Source of the DNA: Campylobacterales bacterium
GTDB lineage: Bacteria > Campylobacterota > Campylobacteria > Campylobacterales > Nitratiruptoraceae
DNA: 60,086 nt
Direction: 5' to 3'
Assembly: GCA_027024145.1 (NCBI GenBank)
Contig: JALVTF010000003.1
Coordinates: 1-60,086, forward strand
In this document: piece after piece, positions 9,532-19,147 of the stretch
How the letters are laid out: the number at the start of each line of letters is the position of its first letter
How positions within the stretch are numbered: position 1 is the first letter of the stretch
Notes under the pieces: model-generated
The model's database searches: none
Seen by the model: only the letters and a program-made list of their open reading frames with translations
Told to the model about the DNA's origin: nothing
Made by a program: the position numbers and the translations under genes

Positions 9532-10318
9532 GGAGCTGCAAAGATCGTCGCATCAGTGCGGCGATCTGCTCTTTTTTATATGCAAAATCGGTAAAAATTT
9601 CAAAAGCGAGTACGCCTTGGTATAGCAGCATCTCCGTGCCATCTTTTGTAATGAGTCCATGCTTTTGGGCAAGAGTCAAGAAGGGCGTGTGTTTGTTATA
9701 GATCACATCGACAGCATACTTCGCGTGTTGCATGAGGGGTTCGAGCAACTCTTTAGGTGCAGGCAGTACCTCTTCGATGAGACCTGCGGAGGTGGTATTG
9801 ATGAGGATGTCGAAGGCGCGGGGTGTGAACTCCTGCCACGTGGCACAGTCAAAACCTCGCTCCTTGAAATACGCAAGATGCCCCGCACTGCGATTGAGGA
9901 TGAAGGGGGCGTAGCCTTTATGGCGCAGGTAGTGTGCGATGGCGCGAGCGGTTCCTCCAGCGCCGAGAATCAAAACAGATCGAAAATCAAACTCTTTGAT
10001 ACTCTCGTAAAAACCGGGAGCATCGGTATTGTATGCGTAGATTTTCCCCTCTTTTTCTATCCATGTGTTGACAGCACCTATCTCTTGTGCGATGCCGACG
10101 ACTTCATCGGCTAATTTGTATGCCCACTCTTTGTGTGGCACGGTGATGTTGACACCTTTGAGCTTGTACTTCAAAAAAGTGTCACGCAGTCGTGCGCCAT
10201 CTTCCACCAAAATTTTTGTGTAGCATCCATTAAAACCAAGTTTGCTAAAGGCGTAGTTGTGTATGGTAGGGGAGATGGAGTGGGCGACGGGATTGCCGAA
10301 AATCGCATAGAGCTTCAC
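9521..10318 (-). CDS. aroE: Shikimate dehydrogenase
   Basis: It reduces 3-dehydroshikimate to shikimate with NADPH. The protein has the substrate-binding N-terminal domain ([21 protein letters not shown] with the catalytic lysine, about residue 65) and the Rossmann domain (LGAGGTARA, about 130; NRS, about 152). The 265-residue length is usual. The start is a GTG whose last bases overlap the trpE stop (GTGA), implying coupled translation with trpE. It is last of the SPOR protein-trpE-aroE unit. Confidence 0.95.
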   Translation of the reverse strand: MKLYAIFGNPVAHSISPTIHNYAFSKLGFNGCYTKILVEDGARLRDTFLKYKLKGVNITVPHKEWAYKLADEVVGIAQEIGAVNTWIEKEGKIYAYNTDAPGFYESIKEFDFRSVLILGAGGTARAIAHYLRHKGYAPFILNRSAGHLAYFKERGFDCATWQEFTPRAFDILINTTSAGLIEEVLPAPKELLEPLMQHAKYAVDVIYNKHTPFLTLAQKHGLITKDGTEMLLYQGVLAFEIFTDFAYKKEQIAALMRRSLQLLTS

Positions 10319-11724
10319 TGGGCCAGCTCCTCGAGGGCGCGCTTGAGAGCGCCCAATTTGTTATTGACTTCGAGGTATTCGAGTTCGGGTTTACTATCTG
10401 CTACGATACCGGCACCCGCTTGGAATATCACTTCATCGTTTTTCAAAAGAGCCGTACGGATGGTGATGGCGCTATCCATGTCGCCATTGAAGCCAAAATA
10501 CCCTACGCTGCCGCTGTAGTATCCTCGCTTGAGCCCCTCAAACTCTGCGATGAGCTCCATCGCTCTAATTTTGGGGGCTCCCGTCATGGTGCCGGCTGTG
10601 AAAGTGGCCATAAAGAGATCGAACATATCGTATTTTTCATCAAGTATTCCAACTACATCGCTGACCATGTGCATTACATGACTATAGCGCTCCACGCGCA
10701 TAATTTCTGGGACCTTCACGCTGCCCGCTTTGGCCACGCGTCCCACGTCGTTGCGCCCGAGATCTATGAGCATTACATGCTCGGCTACCTCTTTGGGGTC
10801 GTGAATCATTTCAAGCTCTAACTCTTTATCACGCTTAGGCGTAGCACCCCGTTTGCGCGTGCCAGCAATTGGGCGCAGGAGTATCTCACCATCTGTGAGG
10901 CGTACCATCACTTCGGGGCTGCTCCCAGCTATCGCGAAGTCGTCGAACTCGAGCAAAAAGAGATAGGGTGAAGGATTGAGACTGCGCAGTTTACGATAAA
11001 AGCTAAATCTATCGACGATCGCTTTTTGTTTGAGGCGGTTGGAGATGACGATCTGGAATACATCGCCGCTGCGAATCATCTTTTTGCTTTTGTCCACCAT
11101 CGCAAAAAACTCCTCTTTGGAGTGGGCGAAGGTGGCTGGGCCCAAGAGTTTGGCTTTGGTAAGAGGCGTATAGTGATAACTATCCTGGATCGAAGCGATG
11201 AGGTTGGGAAAAACGTCGCTATGAATCACTGCAAGAGGGGTGATCAGCGTAAGTGTCGAAGTTTTATGTGAATATGCGATGATGAGTTTGGGGCGTATCA
11301 TGTAAAAATCGGGTGTGTGGAGTTCGTCTTTGAGGTGCTGCATATACTTTTTGAGCACCGGTTCGAACTCCTGGACCATATCGTAGCCGATATAGCCGAT
11401 GAATCCATCTACGAAGCCGACACCGAGCTTTTTGGAGATCTTTTTGTACTCGTCAAAATCGATATCGCGGTAATACTTTTTCAAAAAGTGCAGAGGATTG
11501 GCGTCGACCTCTTGGATGGTGCCCTCTTTTTTATAAAAGCTTTTGCCGCCTTCACTCCAGACACTTTCGTATTCACCGCAGACGATGTAGCTGAAATTCC
11601 CGTCGCTTGTGTTGACGACACTTTCGAAGAGATAGGAGATTTCGTCTTTAAAAAGCTCTTTCGCCTTTTCATAGATAGCGATAGGGGTAAATTCATCGAG
11701 TGTGAGCTGATGGTAGTACAGCAT
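10315..11724 (-). CDS. trpE: Anthranilate synthase component I
   Basis: It converts chorismate to anthranilate for tryptophan, using ammonia supplied by a TrpG partner that is not in this window. The C-terminal chorismate-binding domain is complete: PIAGTRKRG (about residue 285), LIDLGRNDVG, the TFTAGTMTGAPK segment and the QAGAGIVADS end. The alanine in PIAGT favours TrpE over aminodeoxychorismate synthase PabB, which normally has lysine there (PIKGT). The start ATG shares one base with the stop of the upstream SPOR gene (TGATG). No trp leader peptide was seen. Confidence 0.88.
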   Translation of the reverse strand: MLYYHQLTLDEFTPIAIYEKAKELFKDEISYLFESVVNTSDGNFSYIVCGEYESVWSEGGKSFYKKEGTIQEVDANPLHFLKKYYRDIDFDEYKKISKKLGVGFVDGFIGYIGYDMVQEFEPVLKKYMQHLKDELHTPDFYMIRPKLIIAYSHKTSTLTLITPLAVIHSDVFPNLIASIQDSYHYTPLTKAKLLGPATFAHSKEEFFAMVDKSKKMIRSGDVFQIVISNRLKQKAIVDRFSFYRKLRSLNPSPYLFLLEFDDFAIAGSSPEVMVRLTDGEILLRPIAGTRKRGATPKRDKELELEMIHDPKEVAEHVMLIDLGRNDVGRVAKAGSVKVPEIMRVERYSHVMHMVSDVVGILDEKYDMFDLFMATFTAGTMTGAPKIRAMELIAEFEGLKRGYYSGSVGYFGFNGDMDSAITIRTALLKNDEVIFQAGAGIVADSKPELEYLEVNNKLGALKRALEELAQ

Positions 11725-12569
11725 CAGCGCACCTTCGTAATGAATGCACCTTTTGCCACATGCGCTCGCACTTTAGCCAGTGCGCCGAGGGCTTGCGATC
11801 TGCTCGTAAACGGACCTACATAGACGCGTTTGATACGTTTGCCGTTGATGTGATACTCTTTGATGACGTAGTGCAGACCCAATTTTTCGATTTTTTTCAA
11901 AAAGGCTTTATCGGGATCGTACTTCAAAAACGCACCGGCTTGGATGTAGTAGTTGCCGTGTGCCACGGCAGCTGTTTTGCTGCTCGCTTTTTTGGCAGGG
12001 TGCACGCTCTTTTTCGGATGTGACGCTTTTTTGGTAGTGGCCACTTTATGAACTTTTGCAGGGCTATGGAGAGTTTTGTTGTGTGCCTGTTGCACGGCTT
12101 TGGGTGCTTCTTTCACTTTGGCTTGGGCATGTTTGATCGATTTGCTCTGTGGTGCCGCAGCGGTTTTTGGAGCCGTTTGTGCAGCGGCCGGTTTGTTTTG
12201 CTGTATGACCTCTTTGATAACCTGGTCTACTTCGGAACTGTTCGCAGCAGCCGTAGAGGTTGTTTGGGTATTGCTCGTTCCTTCATTGGTGATGGGTACC
12301 TCTTGGAAATTTTCATCCTGCGTCGCCTCTTGCGTGGAGGTTTGTGGTTGTACCTCTACCAGTTGGTCTTGGGGAGCGCTGGAAGAATCGGAGATCATTT
12401 TGACGATGCTGATGACGATGATAAAAATGAGCAAAATTGATCCGCCTATGAGCAGATACTTCTTTATCTTCTCTTTTTTGTCGAAATCTTCCAAAACGAT
12501 ATCGTCCAAATCGTTGTGCTGCAGCTCTTGCATCTCTTCAAAAGTCTCTTTGAGATTATCGTTTTCCAT
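11724..12569 (-). CDS. SPOR domain membrane protein
   Basis: This is a bitopic inner-membrane protein of 281 residues. It has an acidic N-terminal cytoplasmic segment, one transmembrane helix (about 36-58), a long Gln/Thr/Ala then Lys/Ala/His-rich periplasmic linker (about 65-200), and a C-terminal SPOR domain (about 205-280). SPOR domains bind glycan strands lacking stem peptides and direct proteins to the division site. It may be a divisome protein of FtsN or DedD type, though sequence outside the SPOR domain is not conserved enough to decide. It heads the operon with trpE and aroE by TGATG overlap, a functionally unrelated pairing. Confidence 0.85.
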   Translation of the reverse strand: MENDNLKETFEEMQELQHNDLDDIVLEDFDKKEKIKKYLLIGGSILLIFIIVISIVKMISDSSSAPQDQLVEVQPQTSTQEATQDENFQEVPITNEGTSNTQTTSTAAANSSEVDQVIKEVIQQNKPAAAQTAPKTAAAPQSKSIKHAQAKVKEAPKAVQQAHNKTLHSPAKVHKVATTKKASHPKKSVHPAKKASSKTAAVAHGNYYIQAGAFLKYDPDKAFLKKIEKLGLHYVIKEYHINGKRIKRVYVGPFTSRSQALGALAKVRAHVAKGAFITKVR

Positions 12570-12620
12570 CGTGATAGCCTTTATTGAAGTGTATAGTGTC
12601 TCATAGTGTTATTATCGATA

Positions 12621-12626
12621 ATTGTA
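12621..12626 (-). promoter_or_regulatory. Likely -10 box for SPOR-trpE-aroE
   Basis: The minus strand reads TATAGTACAATTA with TACAAT as the -10 box, in the 103-base gap after glyA. It would give the SPOR-trpE-aroE unit its own promoter. Confidence 0.45.
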
Positions 12627-12642
12627 CTATATTTTTTACAGG

Positions 12643-12661
12643 GGAGGGGGATCGCCCCTCC
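12643..12661 (-). terminator. GC hairpin after glyA
   Basis: GGAGGGG (12643-12649) and CCCCTCC (12655-12661) form a perfect 7-bp stem with a 5-base loop, 11 bases beyond the glyA stop. On the minus strand it is followed by TGTAAAAAA, with no T tract, so termination here would be atypical. Confidence 0.4.
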
Positions 12662-12672
12662 GTATGGGGAAG

Positions 12673-13920
12673 TTAGTAGGTAGGTTGGGTGTAGATGACG
12701 AATTTGCGCGCAAGTGCCACCATCTCCTGGCGAATCTTTTCTTGGAGGTTGGTATCGTGGATGTTGTCGAGTACATCCGCGATGCGGTTTGCGATGAGCT
12801 CGAACTCGGCTTCTTTCATGCCGCGCGCAGTCAGAGCCGGACTTCCTATGCGGATACCGCTGGTGATGAAAGGACTTCTGGTCTCTCCCGGGACGGTATT
12901 TTTGTTTACAGTAATACCTGCGCGTCCCAACGCTTCGTCTGCATCTTTACCGCTAAAATCTTTGTCAAGAAAGCTGACAAGCACCAAATGGTTGTCCGTA
13001 CCGCCGCTAACGACGTTGTAGCCGCGATTCATGAGCACGGTGGCGAGGGTTTCTGCGTTGCGGCGTACCTGTTTGGCGTACTCTTTCCACTCGGGCTTGA
13101 GATTTTCGCCAAAACCTACGGCTTTTGCGGCTATCACGTGGACGAGGGGACCTCCTTGAAGACCTGGGAAGATGGCGCTATTGACTTTTTTGGCGATTTC
13201 GGGGTCGTTGGTCATGATCATGCCGCCGCGAGGCCCGCGGAGTGTCTTGTGTGTGGTAGTGGTGACCACATCGCAGTACGGGAAGGGGCTCGGATGTTCG
13301 CCTGCCGCTACGAGCCCAGCGATATGGGCGATGTCGGCCATGAGGATCGCACCCACTTCGTCGGCGATTTCGCGAAATTTTTTAAAATCGATCACGCGTG
13401 GGTAGGCGCTGGCACCGCAGACGATCATTTTAGGGCGTACGATACGCGCGATATCGAGTACGCGGTCATAATCGATCCACCCTTCATCGTTGACACCGTA
13501 AAAGAAGCTCTGGTAGATTTTACCGCTGGCGTTGACTTTGGCGCCGTGGGTGAGGTGTCCGCCGTGGCTCAGATCCATGCCCAAGATTTTGTCATAGGGT
13601 TTGAGAAGCGCTAAGTAGACACCTTGGTTGGCTTGGCTGCCGGAGTGGGGCTGGACGTTGACATATTCGCAGCCAAAGAGCTTCTTGGCGCGCTCGATCG
13701 CCAGCTCTTCGATGGCATCTGCATTTTCGCAGCCACCGTAGTAGCGCTTGCCGGGATAGCCTTCTGCGTATTTGTTGGTAAAGATGCTGCCCATCGCTTC
13801 CATGACGGCGGGGCTTGTGAAGTTCTCGCTGGCTATCATTTCCAAATGATCGGTTTGGCGTTCAAGTTCTTTCTCCAAAATCGCGTACACATCTGGGTCT
13901 GTATTTTTCAAAAAATCCAT
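12673..13920 (-). CDS. glyA: Serine hydroxymethyltransferase
   Basis: This PLP enzyme interconverts serine and glycine and charges tetrahydrofolate with one-carbon units. Motifs include the active-site lysine region ([16 protein letters not shown], about residue 225), SASENFTSP-like N-terminal contacts (IASENF) and PHSGSQAN. Length is about 415 residues. The ATG at 13920 has GGAG seven bases upstream. An in-frame TTG one codon earlier is less well placed. The ATG shares one base with the lysS stop (TGATG). Confidence 0.97.
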   Translation of the reverse strand: MDFLKNTDPDVYAILEKELERQTDHLEMIASENFTSPAVMEAMGSIFTNKYAEGYPGKRYYGGCENADAIEELAIERAKKLFGCEYVNVQPHSGSQANQGVYLALLKPYDKILGMDLSHGGHLTHGAKVNASGKIYQSFFYGVNDEGWIDYDRVLDIARIVRPKMIVCGASAYPRVIDFKKFREIADEVGAILMADIAHIAGLVAAGEHPSPFPYCDVVTTTTHKTLRGPRGGMIMTNDPEIAKKVNSAIFPGLQGGPLVHVIAAKAVGFGENLKPEWKEYAKQVRRNAETLATVLMNRGYNVVSGGTDNHLVLVSFLDKDFSGKDADEALGRAGITVNKNTVPGETRSPFITSGIRIGSPALTARGMKEAEFELIANRIADVLDNIHDTNLQEKIRQEMVALARKFVIYTQPTY

Positions 13921-15431
13921 CAATCGTCTCCTTTTTCTTCTTTTGGTAGTGGTCGCATCGCCGGAAAGAGAATGACGTCACGGATGGAGTGCTGATTCGT
14001 TAGCAGCATCACCAAACGGTCGATTCCTATCCCTTCGCCGGCCGTAGGTGGCATGCCGTATCCGAGGGCACGGACATAGTCTTCGTCCATGTGCATTGCC
14101 TCGTCATCCACATCTTTGGCCGCCACTTGGGCTTTGAAGCGCTCGTACTGATCGAGGGGATCGTTGAGCTCATTGAAGCCGTTTGCGATCTCTTTGCCGG
14201 CTATGAAGAGCTCGAATCGCTCGGCTATTTCTGGATTTTCGTCGTTTCTACGCGCCAGCGGGCTGATATCGATAGGAAAATGTGTGATGAAGGTGGGGTT
14301 GATGAGCTTTTCTTCGACGAAGTTATCGAAAAGTTCCGCTTGCAATGCTCCCAGACTCATCTTGTCGGCAAACTCCAATTCGATGCCGTTTTGTTTGAGG
14401 TAGTCGATGATTTTTTGCTTGTCTTCTACCACATCTTCGGGCACGCCGCCCACTTCGACGATGGCGTCTTTGTACTTAATCTTACTAAATGGAGTGGAAA
14501 AGTCGATAGTATGTTCGCCATAGGGGAGTTTCTTCTCAAGCCCCAACTCTTCGAAAAGATACTCGAAAAGCTCTTCTGTGAGTTTCATCAGATCTTCGTA
14601 GGTATGGTAGGCCCAGTAAAATTCGATCATAGTGAACTCAGGGTTGTGGGTGGCATCCATCCCTTCGTTGCGGAAGTTGCGGTTGATCTCGAAAACCGCT
14701 TCGAAACCGCCGACGATGAGACGCTTGAGATAGAGCTCGGGAGCGATGCGCAGGTATCTGTCGACTCCTAAAGCGTTGTGGTGCGTTACGAAAGGTCTGG
14801 CATTTGCACCACCGGGAATAGGGTGCATCATGGGAGTTTCCACTTCTAAAAAGCCGTGGCGCTCGAAAAAGTCGCGAATGAGGCTCACTATGCGTGAGCG
14901 CAGTACGAAGACTTTTTTGACCTCTGGATTCATAATGAGATCGAGGTAGCGCTGGCGGTAGCGTAGCTCCTTATCTTGCAAGCCGTGGTACTTTTCAGGT
15001 AGGGGGACAATAGCTTTGGTGACGAGGTTGAGCTCATCAGCATGCAGCGTCAGCTCACCCGTTTTAGTGACGAAAGGATGTCCTTTGGCTTCGATGATAT
15101 CGCCCACTTCGATGAATTTTTTTACCTTTTTGAACCATTCGTCTCCGAGGCTGTCGCGATTGAAATAGATCTGCACGATGCCGCTTTCATCTTCGATCTT
15201 TGCAAAAGCGGCCTTACCCATGTGGCGCAAAAACTTGATACGTCCCGTAAGCTTGACGCACACCTTTTCGTCACGATGCTCTTCGCTCTCTTTGATATAG
15301 GCGAACTTTTGGAGAAATTCGCTGTTTTTCATCTCTTTGCAAAAGCCGTGTCCGTAGGGATTGATGCCCTCTTTACGGAGTTCCTCGGCTTTTTGGATAC
15401 GTTGCTGTTCGTACTGGTTATCGAATATCAA
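13920..15431 (-). CDS. lysS: Lysyl-tRNA synthetase, class II
   Basis: It attaches lysine to tRNA-Lys. The N-terminal OB-fold anticodon-binding domain (about 50-150) is followed by the class II catalytic core: motif 1 around the [11 protein letters not shown] segment, motif 2 ([15 protein letters not shown], about residue 252) and motif 3 ([10 protein letters not shown] near the C-terminus). At 503 residues the length is normal. The start is a TTG with GGAG seven bases upstream, and no better ATG is available. It lies four bases after cvpA and is coupled to glyA. Confidence 0.97.
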   Translation of the reverse strand: MIFDNQYEQQRIQKAEELRKEGINPYGHGFCKEMKNSEFLQKFAYIKESEEHRDEKVCVKLTGRIKFLRHMGKAAFAKIEDESGIVQIYFNRDSLGDEWFKKVKKFIEVGDIIEAKGHPFVTKTGELTLHADELNLVTKAIVPLPEKYHGLQDKELRYRQRYLDLIMNPEVKKVFVLRSRIVSLIRDFFERHGFLEVETPMMHPIPGGANARPFVTHHNALGVDRYLRIAPELYLKRLIVGGFEAVFEINRNFRNEGMDATHNPEFTMIEFYWAYHTYEDLMKLTEELFEYLFEELGLEKKLPYGEHTIDFSTPFSKIKYKDAIVEVGGVPEDVVEDKQKIIDYLKQNGIELEFADKMSLGALQAELFDNFVEEKLINPTFITHFPIDISPLARRNDENPEIAERFELFIAGKEIANGFNELNDPLDQYERFKAQVAAKDVDDEAMHMDEDYVRALGYGMPPTAGEGIGIDRLVMLLTNQHSIRDVILFPAMRPLPKEEKGDD

Positions 15432-15435
15432 ATTC

Positions 15436-16080
15436 TCACTCCTTGCTATCGTTGGGATTTGTACTGAGATTGTGCTCTATCGCTTTTTGAATCTTTTGTT
15501 GAACATGCTCTTGGATTGTGTGCTGGGCCTCCTGGAGTGCCTTTTGCTTCGCTTCCTCGCTTTTGGTTTGCACATCACCGGCTATGAAATCGTCCGGCTT
15601 GAGCTTGATGATGTAAGCGCCGGTTTTGAGCAGATAGGGGTACAGAAGCGAATCTTTGGTGTATTTGTGGACGATCTTCTTGGTCGCTTCGATGCTGGAG
15701 ATAGCGTAGACGAGCACCGAGGCGATGAGAAAGATCTTCGCCCAGCCAAAGAGGAGCCCCAAAAGTTTGTTGAGACTCCCCATGCCGCTCGCGTGGGTGA
15801 TTTTGGTGACGAGGGAACCGAGAATGACCATGCCTATCCAGATGGCGAAAAGTCCTACGATGAATCCTACGAAGGTCATGACGGTATCGTTTTTGATCAG
15901 ATAGATGTTTTGGCTTATCCAATGCCCCACGCTGTCTGCATAGCGAGAGCCGAAATAGATACCGCCTATGATACCGGCCAGGCCGAAAAACTCTTTGACA
16001 AATCCGTCGATGATGCCTTTGAGGCCCAAAAAGAGAATAATCGCACCGATGATGAGATCGAAACTGCTCAGTCCATGCAT
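15436..16080 (-). CDS. cvpA: CvpA family membrane protein
   Basis: This is an inner-membrane protein of the colicin V production family (214 residues). Four hydrophobic helices fill residues 5-125, starting with the family-typical segment [21 protein letters not shown] charged, Gln/Glu-rich cytoplasmic tail with coiled-coil character occupies about 160-214, longer than in the shortest homologues. Family members have been linked to envelope homeostasis and colicin V export, but the molecular role is unsettled. It sits between pilT and lysS with short gaps. Confidence 0.85.
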   Translation of the reverse strand: MHGLSSFDLIIGAIILFLGLKGIIDGFVKEFFGLAGIIGGIYFGSRYADSVGHWISQNIYLIKNDTVMTFVGFIVGLFAIWIGMVILGSLVTKITHASGMGSLNKLLGLLFGWAKIFLIASVLVYAISSIEATKKIVHKYTKDSLLYPYLLKTGAYIIKLKPDDFIAGDVQTKSEEAKQKALQEAQHTIQEHVQQKIQKAIEHNLSTNPNDSKE

Positions 16081-16089
16081 AGAAAATCC

Positions 16090-17154
16090 TTAGAGATTTT
16101 TCACAAAGTTCATAAGTTCTTCCGGTTTGTTGGAGTATTTGAGTGCCGTCTCCTTGTCGATGATACGATTGAGCAGCAGCTTTTGAAGCACTTTGGTCTG
16201 TGTCTGCATACCGGTTTGCTGCTGTCCCAGCTGCATTTGTGAATAGATTTGATGTACCTTGTTTTCGCGAATGAGGTTGGAGATGGCAGGGTTGGTGATG
16301 AGAATCTCGTGCACGGCTATACGCCCGCCGCCGATTTTTGGCAAGAGAGCTTGGGATATGACGGCCACGAGACTGGTGGAGAGCTGCGCGCGGATCTGGG
16401 GCTGCTCGTCACCTCCGAAAACATCGATGATACGGTTGATAGTACCGGGAGCCGAGTTGGTGTGGAGCGTTCCGAAGACCAGGTGTCCTGTCTCAGCTGC
16501 TGTGAGTGCCGCTTTGATCGTTTCTTGGTCGCGCATCTCACCGATGAGGATGACATCGGGGTCTTCGCGCAGCGCATATTTGAGCGCACGTGCGTAGCTT
16601 TTGGTATCGAGACCCAGCTCACGATGGGAAAAGAGCGACTTTTTATTTTCGTGGATGAACTCCACGGGATCTTCTATGGTGATGATATGTTTGCGCTCTT
16701 TTTCGTTGATTTCGTTGAGCATCGCCGCGAGTGTCGTCGATTTACCGCTTCCCGTGGGACCCGTGACGAGGATGAGCCCTTTTTCTCGCTTGATGATCTC
16801 TTTGAAGACTTGGGGAGCTCCCAGTTCGTCGATACTCGGCACTTCTGTAGGGATGATACGAAACGCGGCTGCCATTTCGTCGAGGACTTTGTAGTAGTTG
16901 GCACGGAAGCGCCCAATATTGGGCAGACCGAAAGAAAAATCGAGCTCGAATTCCTCCTCAAATGTCTTTTTTTGCTTATCGGTAATGAGCGTGTAGCAGA
17001 GCTCTTGGATTTCGTCGCCCGTGAGTTTGGGCAAATTGAGCGGTACGAGCGAACCGTCTATACGTACTTGCGGTTCGCTACGGGGTACCAGGTGCAAGTC
17101 CGAAGCGTTGTGCGCTACGACCGTTTTGAAAAGCGAGTTGATATCGAGTTGCAT
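16090..17154 (-). CDS. pilT: PilT-type retraction ATPase
   Basis: This hexameric AAA-like motor of the GspE family depolymerises type IV pili. It has an N-terminal PAS-like domain (about 1-95), a Walker A motif (GPTGSGKST, about 130-138), an Asp box, a Walker B motif (DPDVILIGEMRD, about 195) and a His box (HLVFGTLHTN, about 222). The 354 residues fit PilT or PilU. No pilin or pilus assembly genes lie nearby, so pilus function is inferred from the family only. It is 16 bases downstream of gatC with an AAAGG site before the ATG. Confidence 0.9.
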   Translation of the reverse strand: MQLDINSLFKTVVAHNASDLHLVPRSEPQVRIDGSLVPLNLPKLTGDEIQELCYTLITDKQKKTFEEEFELDFSFGLPNIGRFRANYYKVLDEMAAAFRIIPTEVPSIDELGAPQVFKEIIKREKGLILVTGPTGSGKSTTLAAMLNEINEKERKHIITIEDPVEFIHENKKSLFSHRELGLDTKSYARALKYALREDPDVILIGEMRDQETIKAALTAAETGHLVFGTLHTNSAPGTINRIIDVFGGDEQPQIRAQLSTSLVAVISQALLPKIGGGRIAVHEILITNPAISNLIRENKVHQIYSQMQLGQQQTGMQTQTKVLQKLLLNRIIDKETALKYSNKPEELMNFVKNL

Positions 17155-17170
17155 ACAATGCCTTTAAAGA

Positions 17171-17464
17171 TTATTCGATGATTTTAGGAACGATGAAGAA
17201 GTCCTCTTCGCTTTTGGGAGCGTGTGATAGGATTTTTTGTGCCACGGTCGGATCGCTTTGGGGTACATCTTGGCGCAGGGGTGCTTGGCTATCGATGACG
17301 TTGAATGTAGGAGGGACGTTGTCGAGGTCAAGTTCGTTGAGAATCTCTACAAAATCCAAAAATTTATTGAGTTCGTCCAAGATAGCATCTTTGTTGGATG
17401 CATCGATTTGGAGTTGACTGAGGGTTTCGAGTCGATGGAGAAGTGTTGCATCGATTCTTTGCAT
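17171..17464 (-). CDS. gatC: Asp/Glu-tRNA amidotransferase subunit C
   Basis: This is the small subunit of GatCAB, which amidates misacylated Asp-tRNA(Asn) and/or Glu-tRNA(Gln). It stabilises the GatA-GatB interface. The 97-residue protein shows the family pattern: an N-terminal helix region with leucine heptads (LETLSQL), the DFVEILNELD segment, the NVPP motif (about 59-62), LRQD, and a C-terminal DFFIVPKIIE. gatA and gatB are not adjacent. It is first in the gatC-pilT-cvpA-lysS-glyA run. Confidence 0.93.
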   Translation of the reverse strand: MQRIDATLLHRLETLSQLQIDASNKDAILDELNKFLDFVEILNELDLDNVPPTFNVIDSQAPLRQDVPQSDPTVAQKILSHAPKSEEDFFIVPKIIE

Positions 17465-17487
17465 CGTCCACCTTTAATTTTTTTAGC

Positions 17488-17493
17488 ATTTTA
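17488..17493 (-). promoter_or_regulatory. Likely -10 box for the gatC operon
   Basis: The minus strand reads TATGGTAAAATGC with TAAAAT as the -10 box, preceded by T/A-rich sequence. It is 24 bases before the gatC ATG and back to back with the promoter of the gene on the plus strand. Confidence 0.5.
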
Positions 17494-17516
17494 CCATAAA
17501 ATAAAGATTTGTTTGC

Positions 17517-17522
17517 TATGAT
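17517..17522 (+). promoter_or_regulatory. Likely -10 box for the YfgM-like gene
   Basis: TATGAT in the context TTTGCTATGATTTG would place the transcription start near 17529. That excludes the upstream TTG at 17523 and favours the TTG at 17550 as the start codon. Confidence 0.45.
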
Positions 17523-17549
17523 TTGCAAAATCATCAAGAGAGGGAAAAT

Positions 17550-18149
17550 TTGGGAACGAAAGAGAATATCGAGTACATAAAAAATGAGCTCAGCGGCGAT
17601 GAGAAGCTGCTGGGTGAGCTCATCAAAACAGAGCGTTTTTTCAAAAAGTATAAAAAGCCTATCATGGGAGCGCTCACCGTTTTGGTTATAGGTCTGGTAG
17701 GGTACGGGGTCTATGACTGGAAACGGTCGATGGATTTGCAAAAAGCCAATGCAGTCTATCTGAAATTGCTGCAAACCCCCAATAAAGCTTTGGAACAAGA
17801 GCTTGCCGAAAAAGATAGGCATCTGTATGAGCTCTACCTCTACCAAAAAGCCGTGCGTCAAAAAGATGCGAAGCTTTTGGAGGATTTGACAAAAAGCCAA
17901 GACCCCCTCATCGCGGATCTGGCGCGCTACCATCTATCGGCACTCGCTCGCGATCCACAAAAGCTGCGTTCTGTGATCCTGGCACACAATATGATGCAAG
18001 ATCTGGCCATCGTGGATGAGGCCTATTTGTTGGATACGAAAGGGCAGAGCGAGAAAGCGCGCAAGGAGCTTGCGAAGATACAAAAAAACTCTCCCGTGTA
18101 TGAGGTGGCGAAACTTCTAAGACACTACGGAATGAAGGTGACGCAATGA
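17550..18149 (+). CDS. YfgM-like membrane-anchored protein
   Basis: This is a 199-residue inner-membrane protein with a charged cytoplasmic N-terminus, one transmembrane helix (about residues 31-53) and a periplasmic alpha-helical domain that looks like degenerate TPR repeats. Architecture matches YfgM, an ancillary subunit of the Sec translocon that links it to periplasmic chaperones. Sequence identity to that family cannot be judged here. The TTG at 17550 is chosen because GAGAGGGA precedes it and the likely transcription start lies between it and an earlier in-frame TTG. ATGA overlap couples it to the following lipoprotein, which resembles BamB, mirroring the yfgM-bamB order of gammaproteobacteria. 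Confidence 0.65.
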   Translation: MGTKENIEYIKNELSGDEKLLGELIKTERFFKKYKKPIMGALTVLVIGLVGYGVYDWKRSMDLQKANAVYLKLLQTPNKALEQELAEKDRHLYELYLYQKAVRQKDAKLLEDLTKSQDPLIADLARYHLSALARDPQKLRSVILAHNMMQDLAIVDEAYLLDTKGQSEKARKELAKIQKNSPVYEVAKLLRHYGMKVTQ

Positions 18150-19147
18150 AAAAATATATAGCACTTTTTTTTATGACGCTTCTTTTTTTGGGGTGTAGCA
18201 GCAGACACTATTTCGAACCGCAAGAGGTAGCGGGTGCGGTGGATTTCGACGGTTCTTTGCCGGCACCCATCGTAGATGTCTTGCGTGACGGTGCCACACT
18301 AGCCAACGGACAGTTCATCTCCCAAGACGGTTTGGAAAACTATAGATTTCCCAAAGGCTTTCTCTTTTTGCACAAAAGCGGCGGCTACTATATCGGTGCT
18401 TCCAAATGCGGTGAAGTGCAAGTGGTGGATGTGGATACCAAAAAGGTGGTGTATGACAAAAAATTTGCTATGAAATCGCCCATCGCCGCATCTGCAAAAG
18501 GGAATCTCCTCGCACTCGTCTTCGATGACGACTCTTTGGCCATCTATAATATGGACAACGACTATCTCATCTACTCTTCCAAACAAAAACCGGGCATAGC
18601 CAACGACACCAAAATCGCCAATCCCTTTTTCCTCGATCGTCTCGTGATCTTCCCCACCCTCGACGGCAAGCTCGTGGTGGTCGATCCCGTTACCGCCAAG
18701 GAGGTGCGTACCATCATCATCGGAACGCACAAACATTTCAACAATGTCATCTATCTGGGCGTCATCGACGAAAAACTCATAGCCGCCACGCCTAATCGTA
18801 TCATCTCTGTCTCTCCCGCGGTATCCAACTCTCTCGATCTGGATCTAAGCGACGTGATCTATGTGAAAGGACGTGTCTATCTTCTGACAAAAGATGGTCA
18901 GATCATCCTCACCGATCCGGCTCTCAACGTGCTCAAGCGTCGCAAATACGCCTTTGCGCACTTTACAGGTGCGATTTACGGCGAGTATATCTATCTCATC
19001 GAGCAGGGCGGCTACATCATCGCAACGGATAAAGATCTGCGTGTGACCAATATTTTCGAGTTCCCAAGCGAGATAGACGACTATATCTTCACTTCCAAAG
19101 ACAAAGTCTTCTACGACGATAAGTATTTCAAACTCAATAAACTATGA
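18146..19147 (+). CDS. BamB-like beta-propeller lipoprotein
   Basis: The protein has 333 residues. The N-terminus is a lipoprotein signal (LLFLGC, lipidated Cys17; phenylalanine at -3 is not ideal but tolerated). The rest consists of repeated beta-strand blades of the type seen in PQQ/WD-like propellers (for example YIGASKCGEVQVVDVDTKKVV, NLLALVFDDDSLAIYN, GKLVVVDPVTAKEV). This fold and its position after a YfgM-like gene suggest a BamB-type outer membrane assembly or envelope scaffold lipoprotein. Direct family assignment is not certain. It overlaps its neighbours by 4 bases on both sides (ATGA). Confidence 0.65.
   Translation: MKKYIALFFMTLLFLGCSSRHYFEPQEVAGAVDFDGSLPAPIVDVLRDGATLANGQFISQDGLENYRFPKGFLFLHKSGGYYIGASKCGEVQVVDVDTKKVVYDKKFAMKSPIAASAKGNLLALVFDDDSLAIYNMDNDYLIYSSKQKPGIANDTKIANPFFLDRLVIFPTLDGKLVVVDPVTAKEVRTIIIGTHKHFNNVIYLGVIDEKLIAATPNRIISVSPAVSNSLDLDLSDVIYVKGRVYLLTKDGQIILTDPALNVLKRRKYAFAHFTGAIYGEYIYLIEQGGYIIATDKDLRVTNIFEFPSEIDDYIFTSKDKVFYDDKYFKLNKL

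Noticed and set aside
10315-11724. PabB (aminodeoxychorismate synthase)
   Set aside because: The PIAGT motif has alanine where PabB has lysine, and the length fits TrpE.
12622-13614. 330-codon open frame antisense to glyA
   Set aside because: glyA is certain by motif. The opposite frame is low-complexity and lacks a start signal.
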